64,000 nt of DNA from Pseudoduganella aquatica (lineage in GTDB: Bacteria > Pseudomonadota > Gammaproteobacteria > Burkholderiales > Burkholderiaceae_D), in NCBI RefSeq assembly GCF_009857595.1, contig NZ_WWCU01000012.1:95115-159114 (forward strand). The letters run 5' to 3'. The translations under genes and the position numbers were made by a program. Below, piece by piece: positions 26,598 through 34,385 of the stretch (position 1 is its first letter; every line of letters starts with the position of its first letter). The notes below the pieces were generated by a model. It saw nothing but the letters and a program-made list of their open reading frames with translations, had not been told where the DNA came from and did not search any database.

Positions 26598-29500
26598 TTA
26601 GAACTCGTACTTGACGGTAGCCTGGATCGCCCACTGGGACTCGCCTTTTTCCTGGCGGGTTACCAGCTCTTCGGTGGTGCGGACGTTGTAGATGTAACGG
26701 CCTTGGGCGTCGATACCTACGTAGTCAACAAAGCTGCGCACCTGGCCGCCGGCGGACTGGAAGGCCACTTCATTGATACGGCCCCACTTCTTGTTGATCA
26801 TGTTGCCAACGTTCAGGAAGTCCAGCGAGAAGATGCCTTTGTGGCGTGGCCAGAAACCTGGCACTTCTTGCGTGACTTTCATGTCGATGCTGTTGGTCCA
26901 TGGCGAGAAGTCGGTGTTGCGGCCAACCACGCCGCCCTTGTATTTCGCCAGGGCGCCGTTGGCGTCAACCACTTTCCAGAACGCCTCTTCCGTGGCAGCG
27001 CGGGCAGCCGGGGTGGCGCCGAAGAAGGCCACTTCACCCGAACCTGGTGCTTTCGGGATGTACATCAGGTCGTTGCCAGCCAGGCCGTCGCCGTTCAAGT
27101 CGTTGTTGATGGTCCAGCTGAACGGTTTGCCGGTGCGGCCTTCGTAGAACAGACCGAAGCCGGTCTTGTAGCTGCCGAAGAACGCTTTCTGCCAGCTCAC
27201 GTTGGCCGAGATGCGGTCCTTGACCAGGTAGTTCGAGTTGGAAGCGACGTTCTCGTTCGGATCGAACGATGCACGGCCGCCCCAGTTCGAGCTGGAGGTC
27301 GAGGAGGTCAGCGGCGACACTTCGGTGGCGTCGGTGTAGGTGTACGCTACGCCCCAGCCCAGGCCGGCACGCATAGGTGCTTTAACCGACAGGGTCAGCA
27401 GGTTGCCGGCGCCGCCCGAGGTACGGGTGGCTTGCAGTACCTGGCCGAAGGACGCGTTGCTCTGCGCCTTGTTGCGGGTGTCCGGGCAAGCTGCACCGCC
27501 CACTGCGCCGCCGGTGGCGGTGTAGCAGGTTGGCAGGTAGCCGGAGTTGGTCCAGAACAGCGGACGGCCGTCGCTACCGGTCTTGGTCGGTGCGCCCAGG
27601 TTCAGCTCTTTGTAGTAGATGCCGTCCTTGGTCTTGGTGCGCAGGTATTCCGCGCCGAAGACCAGGCCCATGAATGGCAGCTCATGTTCGAACGCCAGGT
27701 TGCCCTTCCACACCGATGGCTGCGCCATGTCGGAGCTGATGGTGTCGACCTTCATCGCCGGAATGGTGCTGACCACGTTGGTCGGCTGCTTGGTCGGATC
27801 GGCGTTGAAGAAGCCACCGGTGGTCGGGCAGGTGCCGGCCGCGAACGTGCAGGTGATGTTGCGGATCACCATGCCGGTGTTCTGGAACGGGTTGCCCAGC
27901 CAGACCGACAGGGCCGCGCCCTGGAACAGGCCGGCGCCGCCGCGCAGCTGCGTTGGACGCTCGGAGTCGAACTTGTAGTTGAAGCCGACGCGCGGCTGGT
28001 ACAGGTTCTGGCCGTCGATGGTGCGGGTGTTGTCGATGCCGAAACCGCCGGTCTGGCGGCCGCTGACCAGCGGGCCGGTGGCCAGTGCTGCGGTCGGGTT
28101 GGCGACCGGCACGTCGCCGATGCGCGAGCCGTCCACGCGCAGGCCGGCCGTGACGGTCAGCTGGCGGTTGACGGTCCAGGTGTCCTGCAGGAACAGGCCG
28201 ATGTTTTTCAGCTCGAAGCGGGCGATCGCGTCATCCAGGGTTTTGCCCGGGATGGCTGCCTGCAGCGTGTACGACGAAGGACGGCCCTTGCTGAAGTTCT
28301 CCAGCACGGCGGCGGCATGCGCGGCCGAGGTGGCGGTGGAGCAGTTGATGGCGCCGAAGGAGTACGTGAACGTCGCGCTGCTGTTGATACAGGCGAAGGT
28401 GTAGTTGCCGTTGACGTTCTGCAGGAAGGCGTTGTAGATCTCGTTCTTGCTGTAGTCGGTGCCGAACTTCAGGTCGTGCTCGCCCAGCTGCCAGTTGGCG
28501 CCTGCGTAGAAGTCCTGGGTCTTGGTGTTCAGCACGTTTTTCTGACGGCTCTGCTCGGTGCCGAAGTTGGCGAAGCGGTTGCCGGTCGACAGGCCAGCCG
28601 GCGAACCGTCAGGCAGCGCGCCCGAGAACTGCAGGCCGATGGCCGGCAGGTAGGCGTTGTTCTTCGGCACGGAGTCGTACTTGCGGGTCGACGCGTTCAC
28701 TTCGGTCGAGAAGGTCGGGGTCCATTCGGCGGTCCAGCGGCCGACCAGGGTGGTCAGCGACTTCTCTTGCGCGTACCAGTAGGAGCTCAGCGATACACCG
28801 GTCGCCGAGAAGCCTGGGAAGATAGGCTCGGACTGTTCGGTTTTGGTGTAGCGCAGCATGGCGCGCTGGTCATCGGTGATGTTCCAGTCCAGCTTCAGCA
28901 GCTTGTCTTCGGACTTGAACTTGGTGCCGGTCGGAACTTCCGAGGTACCGATGTCCATGCCGTATTTGTCTTTGGCGATGGCGGCGGCGCTGTCGAGCAC
29001 CGACTTGGAGATGGCCACGGTGGTCAGGCCGCTGCCGACCACGCCGAAGGCCGGCGAGTTGCGGCTGCTTTCGGATTTTTCGTAGTTCGCGAACAGGAAC
29101 AGTTTGTCCTGGATCAGCGGGCCGCCCAGGGTGATGCCCTTGGTAGTGTCTTTCGACGGCGGCGCGTCGAAGTAGGAATCGGTGGCGCTGTTGTAGCGGT
29201 CGCCGGCCATCTTGTTGTTGCGGAACACGTAGTAAACGCTGCCCTTGACCGTGTTGGTACCGGACTTGGTCACCGCGTTGATGTTGGCGCCGGTGTAGCC
29301 CTTTTGGGTCACATCGTAATTGGCCACGTTGACCTGCACCGACTGGATCGCCTCGACCGAGATCGGCTGCTTGCCGGTGGCGGTGCCGCTGGCTTCCAGG
29401 CCGAAGGTGTCATTCACGGCCACGCCGTCAATGGTCATCGAGTTGTAGCGCGAGTTCTGGCCGGCCACGGAGATTTCGCCGCGTTCCTTGTCGGTCTGCG

Positions 29501-29999
29501 ACAGGCGCGGGTCGACGCGGGCGTAGTCCTGCAGGCTGCGCGAGATCGAAGCCTGGGTTGCCAGTTCGGTCGCGCTGATGCTGGTGCCGGCGCCCATATT
29601 GGTGCGGTTGAAGGTTTCCGAACGGCGGCCGGTAATGGCCACGGTCTGGATCGACGCGCCCAGCACGGCGTCCACGGCGGCCGTTTCAGCCACTTCCACG
29701 AACACGTTTTCACGTTTTTCGCTGACGCCGTTCTTGGTGATGGTGATCGTGTAAGGACCGCCGGCGCGCAGGCCACGGGCTACATAACGGCCGTCCGCGT
29801 CGGTCACCACGCTGCTGACCGAACCCGATTCCGTGTGCACGATGGTCACGGCTGCGCCAGCGGCTGGCTTGCCGTCGTTGGACGAAATGCGGCCGGAAAT
29901 GGCCGACGTGGTGTTCTGAGCGAACGACGGTGCCGCCGCGAGCGCGATAGACAGACTGAGCGCGATCTGCGTCAATCGTAGCCGTTTGTGCTTGATCAT
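26598..29999 (-). CDS. Large Oar-like TonB-dependent receptor with carboxypeptidase-regulatory domain
   Basis: An 1133-residue outer membrane protein. The signal peptide ends near PSFA-QNT. Residues about 33-115 are a CarboxypepD_reg-like domain (ISGRISSNDGKPAAGAAVTI, then TDADGRYVARGL). A plug follows at about 120-240 with SISRSLQDYARVDPRLSQ and MTIDGVAVNDTFGLE, then a very long barrel ending in VKYEF. The GANINAVTKSGTN motif is typical of the Oar group. These receptors usually import large substrates or support secretion of proteases. Placed between exported nucleases and the purine operon, a link to nucleic-acid scavenging is plausible but unproven. Confidence 0.92.
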   Translation of the reverse strand: MIKHKRLRLTQIALSLSIALAAAPSFAQNTTSAISGRISSNDGKPAAGAAVTIVHTESGSVSSVVTDADGRYVARGLRAGGPYTITITKNGVSEKRENVFVEVAETAAVDAVLGASIQTVAITGRRSETFNRTNMGAGTSISATELATQASISRSLQDYARVDPRLSQTDKERGEISVAGQNSRYNSMTIDGVAVNDTFGLEASGTATGKQPISVEAIQSVQVNVANYDVTQKGYTGANINAVTKSGTNTVKGSVYYVFRNNKMAGDRYNSATDSYFDAPPSKDTTKGITLGGPLIQDKLFLFANYEKSESSRNSPAFGVVGSGLTTVAISKSVLDSAAAIAKDKYGMDIGTSEVPTGTKFKSEDKLLKLDWNITDDQRAMLRYTKTEQSEPIFPGFSATGVSLSSYWYAQEKSLTTLVGRWTAEWTPTFSTEVNASTRKYDSVPKNNAYLPAIGLQFSGALPDGSPAGLSTGNRFANFGTEQSRQKNVLNTKTQDFYAGANWQLGEHDLKFGTDYSKNEIYNAFLQNVNGNYTFACINSSATFTYSFGAINCSTATSAAHAAAVLENFSKGRPSSYTLQAAIPGKTLDDAIARFELKNIGLFLQDTWTVNRQLTVTAGLRVDGSRIGDVPVANPTAALATGPLVSGRQTGGFGIDNTRTIDGQNLYQPRVGFNYKFDSERPTQLRGGAGLFQGAALSVWLGNPFQNTGMVIRNITCTFAAGTCPTTGGFFNADPTKQPTNVVSTIPAMKVDTISSDMAQPSVWKGNLAFEHELPFMGLVFGAEYLRTKTKDGIYYKELNLGAPTKTGSDGRPLFWTNSGYLPTCYTATGGAVGGAACPDTRNKAQSNASFGQVLQATRTSGGAGNLLTLSVKAPMRAGLGWGVAYTYTDATEVSPLTSSTSSSNWGGRASFDPNENVASNSNYLVKDRISANVSWQKAFFGSYKTGFGLFYEGRTGKPFSWTINNDLNGDGLAGNDLMYIPKAPGSGEVAFFGATPAARAATEEAFWKVVDANGALAKYKGGVVGRNTDFSPWTNSIDMKVTQEVPGFWPRHKGIFSLDFLNVGNMINKKWGRINEVAFQSAGGQVRSFVDYVGIDAQGRYIYNVRTTEELVTRQEKGESQWAIQATVKYEF

Positions 30000-30532
30000 T
30001 GTATAACCCCAAAAAAGACTAATATTATTGAAGTGCTGACGGCCGTCCTGTAGGCCGGCCGGGCATTTCCTCTTTACTGTGCTGCAAACCGGGACCGGCG
30101 CCGCGCTGGCAAAACGCCGGGAAAAATTCTTCTGTAGCGTAACGAATGAGTCTACTTTGGCAATGTTTCAGGAGCGTGACATCGCCCACTGCAGGTATGA
30201 CAAAAAACAATTGCAACATGGCACTTTTGCAATGCTGATCTCACTATGCATGAAGCAAAAATGCATGACAAATTCGTTTTTCTTCGTGGATTCAGATCCA
30301 AAACCTATAAATCAGACGATTTAAGTCGGACGGCTGAACTCGGAGTAAGGGATTAGGCGGAATTATAAAGTTGGCTGAAAATAATTCATGGACTAAATGA
30401 CAAAAGGACGCAGAAAAGCGTCCCATGTGTGGCGTGATGACCACAACGTTTCAGAAAAAACATTGCAAAAATGCCACTCGGCGCGCTAGGCGCACCGCGC
30501 GTTACCGCTTGATTACAAGTGTTTTACAACCG
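30000..30532. other. Gene-free stretch of 533 bases between adenosine deaminase and receptor genes
   Basis: It holds the 3' end and terminator of the xdh-guaD-adenosine deaminase operon (30402-30423) and the promoter region of the receptor gene, with GGGG-TTATACA just before its ATG. It is AT-richer than its neighbours from 30130 on. The short frames present have no coding character, and no RNA structure was recognised. Confidence 0.5.
30402..30423 (-). terminator. Probable terminator of the xdhABC-guaD-adenosine deaminase operon
   Basis: On the minus strand GGACGC pairs with GCGTCC across a six-base loop and is followed by TTTT. It lies about 110 bases after the adenosine deaminase stop. 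The stem is short, so efficiency may be modest. Confidence 0.6.
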
Positions 30533-32020
30533 TTAATTTCCCGCCTTGTGCAGCGAAGACGCAACATCCGCCTCGAATTTGGCGAACTTGCCGTCCAATG
30601 CCTTGAGCAGGCGCTGCTTGTCCGGAGCGGACAGGAAGCTGTAGCGGATGCTGTCATATGACAGCTTTTTGACTTCGGCGTAATTGGTCTTGTAGCGGCT
30701 GGCGAACAGCACGTACTCGTTGGCCAGATTATTACGCGATACACCCGCGTCGTCGGTGGAGATGACAAAGGGCACGCCATACTTGCGGTACAGTGTGACA
30801 GGATGGGCGTCGCCCTTGATGCCCAGGATGAAGTCATTGCTGGTCAAATTCACTTCCACCGCAATGCCGCGCTCGCGCATGGCCTGCATGGTGGCCAGCG
30901 CGTTGGACTCGTGGGCGATGTCCATGCCGTGGCCGATGCGGCTGGCGCCGGCCACGTTGATGGCGTCCGCGATGTGCGACTGCAGCCCTTCCGGCGGCAC
31001 CATGCCCAGCGCCAGCTCGCCCGCGTGCAGCGACAGCTTCACGTCCGGGTATTTGGCTTTCAGGAATTTGAACATCTGCATGTGCAGCTTGTAGTCGCGC
31101 ATGGAGACGTAGGTGCTCTCCTGGCCCACGATATTCACGCCCACCACTTTCGGGTTCTCCCGCGCCAGCTTGAAGGCCGACACCATGGACGAGAACACCT
31201 GCGACGGCGACAGGAAGCGCAGCACGAAAGGCTGGTAGCGCATGGTGAACTGCGCGTCGTCTATGCCGGCGGTGGAGGTGTCGACGTTTTTCTTGTAGGC
31301 GTCCAGCCAGCCGTTCCAGCCGGCGTCCTTGTCCAGCACCGGCAGCAGCGCTTCCAGGCGCGCGTTCAGGGCGGCCGCGTCCAGGCCCTGGACCAGCACG
31401 GCCTTGTCGAAATCGGCATTGGCGGTGAACGGCGCCAGCTCGAACACGGTCTCGATATAACTCAGGTTTTCATTGATGGCGCGCTGCTTGAGCGTGCGCA
31501 GGCCGTCTGCGGTGTTGGTCGAGGCGACGGCGTTGAAGTAGCCGAAGGTGTCGAAGAAGGTGCGGTCGGGCGGGGTTTGCTGGCCGCTGTGGTTGTAGAA
31601 GTCCTTGGTGCCCCAGCGCTGCAGCAGTTCGGCCAGCATGGTGTTGTCCAGCATGACGGCTTCGCCCGTGATGCAGGTGCGCGTGGCCGGCGAAGCGGCG
31701 CGCTCCAGCGCCAGCTTGCCGGCGTCGGTTTCGATCTGATAGCTGTTCTTGTGGACGCAATAGCCTTGCTTGTCCACCCACTGCAGGAACTGCTCGGCGT
31801 AGATGGCGCCGGAATAGTGGTGATGCAAGTCGCCGCCCTTGGGCATCATTGTGAAAAATAAAGTCAGCTCGGCCGATTTCGGCTGGGCGCCCGAAACCAG
31901 GGACGCGAAGTGGCGGCTGGTAGCCTGCTCGTTGGCGCCGGGCGCCGCCTTCTGCGCATGCGCATTGCAAGCGGCCGCCACGGCCAGCGCCATCATCAGT
32001 TTCGGGAAAGTATGCTTCAT
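30533..32020 (-). CDS. Exported adenosine deaminase-like protein
   Basis: A 495-residue member of the adenosine/AMP deaminase superfamily with a cleavable signal peptide (MALAVAAACNAHA-QKA), so it acts in the periplasm or outside the cell. Zinc and catalytic motifs are intact: DLHHHYSG at about 64-71 (HxH ligands), LSLHAGE, SRIGHGMDIAHE and ISTDDAGVSR. The extra length lies between the HxH motif and the barrel core, as in secreted ADGF-type enzymes. It is the last gene of xdhA-xdhB-xdhC-guaD, 17 bases after guaD. It would convert adenosine to inosine before uptake. Confidence 0.88.
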   Translation of the reverse strand: MKHTFPKLMMALAVAAACNAHAQKAAPGANEQATSRHFASLVSGAQPKSAELTLFFTMMPKGGDLHHHYSGAIYAEQFLQWVDKQGYCVHKNSYQIETDAGKLALERAASPATRTCITGEAVMLDNTMLAELLQRWGTKDFYNHSGQQTPPDRTFFDTFGYFNAVASTNTADGLRTLKQRAINENLSYIETVFELAPFTANADFDKAVLVQGLDAAALNARLEALLPVLDKDAGWNGWLDAYKKNVDTSTAGIDDAQFTMRYQPFVLRFLSPSQVFSSMVSAFKLARENPKVVGVNIVGQESTYVSMRDYKLHMQMFKFLKAKYPDVKLSLHAGELALGMVPPEGLQSHIADAINVAGASRIGHGMDIAHESNALATMQAMRERGIAVEVNLTSNDFILGIKGDAHPVTLYRKYGVPFVISTDDAGVSRNNLANEYVLFASRYKTNYAEVKKLSYDSIRYSFLSAPDKQRLLKALDGKFAKFEADVASSLHKAGN

Positions 32021-32037
32021 CGAGAGCCCTTGGTTGG

Positions 32038-33342
32038 TTATGCGCGGCGGTGAACCTCCCGGCCGGCGGAATAGGTGGCGGCCACGGTGCGGTCGTCGCC
32101 CAGCAGGGCCAGCGCGAACAGCAGCTCTTCCAGGCTTTCGGTGTGGCCCGTGCGGCGCGCCAGCAGCGGCGTCGCTTTCGGGTCCAGCACCACGAAATCG
32201 GCCTCCGCGCCTGCCGCGAAACTGCCTATCGTGCCTTCCAGCTGCATGCTGCGCGCAGCGCCCAGCGTGGCCAGGTAGAACATGCGCAGCGCCGGCAGAT
32301 AACTGCCTTTCAAGCGCGCTACTTTATAGGCTTCGTTCATGGTTTGCAACATGGAGAAGGAAGTGCCCGCCCCCACGTCCGTGGCCAGCGACAGCAGCAT
32401 GCCCGCCTGGTCGGCGCGCTCGAAGTCGAACAGGCCGCTGCCCAGGAACAGGTTGGAGGTCGGGCAGACGGCGGCGGCGGCCTGGGTCTCGGCCATGCGG
32501 CGGCGGTCGCCCTCGTCCAGCCAGATGCAGTGGCCGTACATGGCGCGCGGACGCAGCATGCCGTAACTGTCGTACACGTCCAGATAGCTGCGCGCCTGCG
32601 GGAATAGTTCGCGCACCCATTTCACCTCATCCTCGTTTTCGGACACGTGGGTCTGGATGTAGGTGTCCGGATAGGCGCGCGCCAGCTCGCCGGCCACGCC
32701 CAGCTGCGCCTCGGTGGAGGTGGGCGCGAAACGCGGCGTGATCGCGTACTGCGCGCGGCCCCGGTTCTGCCAGCGCTTGATCAGGTCTTCGCTTTCGCGG
32801 CCGCCGGTTTCCGCGCAGTCCTGCAGGAAGGTGGGGCAATGGCGGTCCATCAGCACCTTGCCGGCCACCATGCGCAGATTGCGCTTCTCGCTCGCCTCGA
32901 AGAAAGCGTCCACCGATTGCGGGTGCACGGTGCAATACACCATGGCCGTGGTGGTGCCCACGCGCAGCAGCTCGTCCAGGAAAAACTCCGCCGTGGCGGC
33001 GGCGTGCGCCGGATCCTCGAACTGGCGCTCGGTGGGAAAGGTGTAGGTGTTCAGCCAGGGCAGCAGGCCGGGCGCCGGCGAGGCGATCATATCGGTCTGC
33101 GGGTAGTGCACGTGGGTGTCGATAAAGCCGGGCGTGATCACCTTGCCGCGATAGTCGTGTACCTGCGTGCCGGGCGGCAGCGTGGGGTGCAGCGCGGCGT
33201 AGTCGCCGGCAGCCAGCACCTTGCCGTCCGCGACGACCAGCAGGCCGTCCTCGTGCCAGTGATGGGCGTCGGGCGTGAAGGCCGGATCGGCGTGAAAATG
33301 CAGCAAGCCTGCTCGGTAGGCTTGCACCTGGGTCGTTTGCAT
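32038..33342 (-). CDS. guaD: Guanine deaminase
   Basis: Amidohydrolase converting guanine to xanthine in the cytosol, directly feeding xanthine dehydrogenase encoded upstream. The 434-residue product has the zinc motif PGFIDTHVHYPQTDM, MDRHCP, the TPRFAPTST segment, QTHVSENEDEV, the active-site region YGHCIWLD and LATDVGAGTSFSML. The ATG at 33342 begins MQTTQVQAYRAGLLHF, matching the family N-terminus; a longer upstream frame overlaps xdhC and is not credible. No clear ribosome site precedes the start, which may depend on coupling to xdhC 10 bases away. Confidence 0.94.
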   Translation of the reverse strand: MQTTQVQAYRAGLLHFHADPAFTPDAHHWHEDGLLVVADGKVLAAGDYAALHPTLPPGTQVHDYRGKVITPGFIDTHVHYPQTDMIASPAPGLLPWLNTYTFPTERQFEDPAHAAATAEFFLDELLRVGTTTAMVYCTVHPQSVDAFFEASEKRNLRMVAGKVLMDRHCPTFLQDCAETGGRESEDLIKRWQNRGRAQYAITPRFAPTSTEAQLGVAGELARAYPDTYIQTHVSENEDEVKWVRELFPQARSYLDVYDSYGMLRPRAMYGHCIWLDEGDRRRMAETQAAAAVCPTSNLFLGSGLFDFERADQAGMLLSLATDVGAGTSFSMLQTMNEAYKVARLKGSYLPALRMFYLATLGAARSMQLEGTIGSFAAGAEADFVVLDPKATPLLARRTGHTESLEELLFALALLGDDRTVAATYSAGREVHRRA

Positions 33343-33352
33343 AAGGAGCTTT

Positions 33353-34384
33353 CTAAACTTTGTATTGCGTGGAACCGGCTGCGCGCAGCAGGGTCGCGGT
33401 CTGGCTGAGTGGTTTCGGCATGCGTTCGGCGTCCTGCTGCTCCCACACGCCCAGCAGCTGAGCACACACGGAGGCGGCGATGACGGCGGGCGCCTTGTTG
33501 GTGATGCCTGCGATGCCGATCGGGCACACCATGGCATCGATGCGGGCCTGGTCTATGCCCTTGGCCTGCAGCCTGTGCTCGAACTGCATGCGTTTGGTCT
33601 TGGAGCCGATCAGGCCGAACCAGTACGCGTCCTGGCGCTGCAGGATGGTTTCGGTCAGGCGCTGGTCGAGCGCGTGGTTATGGGTCAGCACCAGGTAGCT
33701 GCTGTTGGGCGGCGCCTCGGCCACGCAGGCTTCGGGCAGCTCGCTCGCTTCCACCGTGACGTTGGCGGGGATATCGGCGGGGAACATGTCCTCGCGTTCG
33801 TCCACCCAGGTGACGGTGCACGGCAGCGCGGCCAGCGCGCGCACGATGGCGGCGCCGACGTGGCCTGCGCCGAACAGGGTCAGATGCGCGCGCGGCGCCA
33901 GGATGGGATCGACCATCCAGCGGCGGCCGGAGGCGTCCTGCATCAAATGCGCGCCACGGTCGCGCGCGAACTCGGGACCCGAGCCGGACATGGGCTGGCC
34001 GTGCATGTCGAACAGCGCGACGGCGGCGGGGCCGTCGACGGCGGTCAGGCGCCAGCAGTCTTCGCGGCGGCGCTCGCGCAGGGTGGCGAGCACGGCGCCC
34101 AGGCGCGTGTCCACGCGCTCGAACAGCAGGTAGACCACGCCGCCGCAGCACTGCCCCAGGCTGGGGCCGAGCGCAAAGCGTTCATAGCGCACCGCCTGCC
34201 CTGCCAGCATCTCGCGGGCGATGTCGATGGCGCGCATTTCCAGGTGGCCGCCACCTATGGTGTCGAACTCGCGCTCCGCCGTCACCAGCATCTTGGTGCC
34301 GGCTTCGCGCGGGCCGGAGCCTTCCACGCGCGCCACGGTGATCAGCACGGAGGGCGCCGAGGGATCTGTCAGCCAGTCGCTCAT
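33353..34384 (-). CDS. xdhC: Xanthine dehydrogenase accessory protein (molybdenum cofactor sulfuration/insertion)
   Basis: Binds molybdenum cofactor and helps its sulfuration and insertion into XdhB. The 343-residue protein has the N-terminal XdhC/CoxI domain (VEGSGPREAGTKMLV, IGGGHLE, PSLGQCCGG with the paired Cys) and a C-terminal Rossmann domain (LTLFGAGHVGAAIVRALA) ending with IGSKTKRMQF and CPIGIAGITNKAPAVIAASV. Start follows the xdhB stop by one base, so synthesis is probably coupled. Confidence 0.95.
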   Translation of the reverse strand: MSDWLTDPSAPSVLITVARVEGSGPREAGTKMLVTAEREFDTIGGGHLEMRAIDIAREMLAGQAVRYERFALGPSLGQCCGGVVYLLFERVDTRLGAVLATLRERRREDCWRLTAVDGPAAVALFDMHGQPMSGSGPEFARDRGAHLMQDASGRRWMVDPILAPRAHLTLFGAGHVGAAIVRALAALPCTVTWVDEREDMFPADIPANVTVEASELPEACVAEAPPNSSYLVLTHNHALDQRLTETILQRQDAYWFGLIGSKTKRMQFEHRLQAKGIDQARIDAMVCPIGIAGITNKAPAVIAASVCAQLLGVWEQQDAERMPKPLSQTATLLRAAGSTQYKV

Positions 34385-34385
34385 A

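Noticed and set aside
26562..29981. A 1139-residue open frame on the plus strand opposite the Oar-like receptor
   Set aside because: It mirrors the receptor gene, is rich in Val/Gly/Arg/His as expected from the complement of GC-rich codons, and has no recognisable domain. The receptor frame has a signal peptide, plug and barrel.
33343..33537. Longer guaD product starting at 33537
   Set aside because: The extra 65 residues overlap xdhC and read as out-of-frame codons; family similarity begins at the ATG at 33342.
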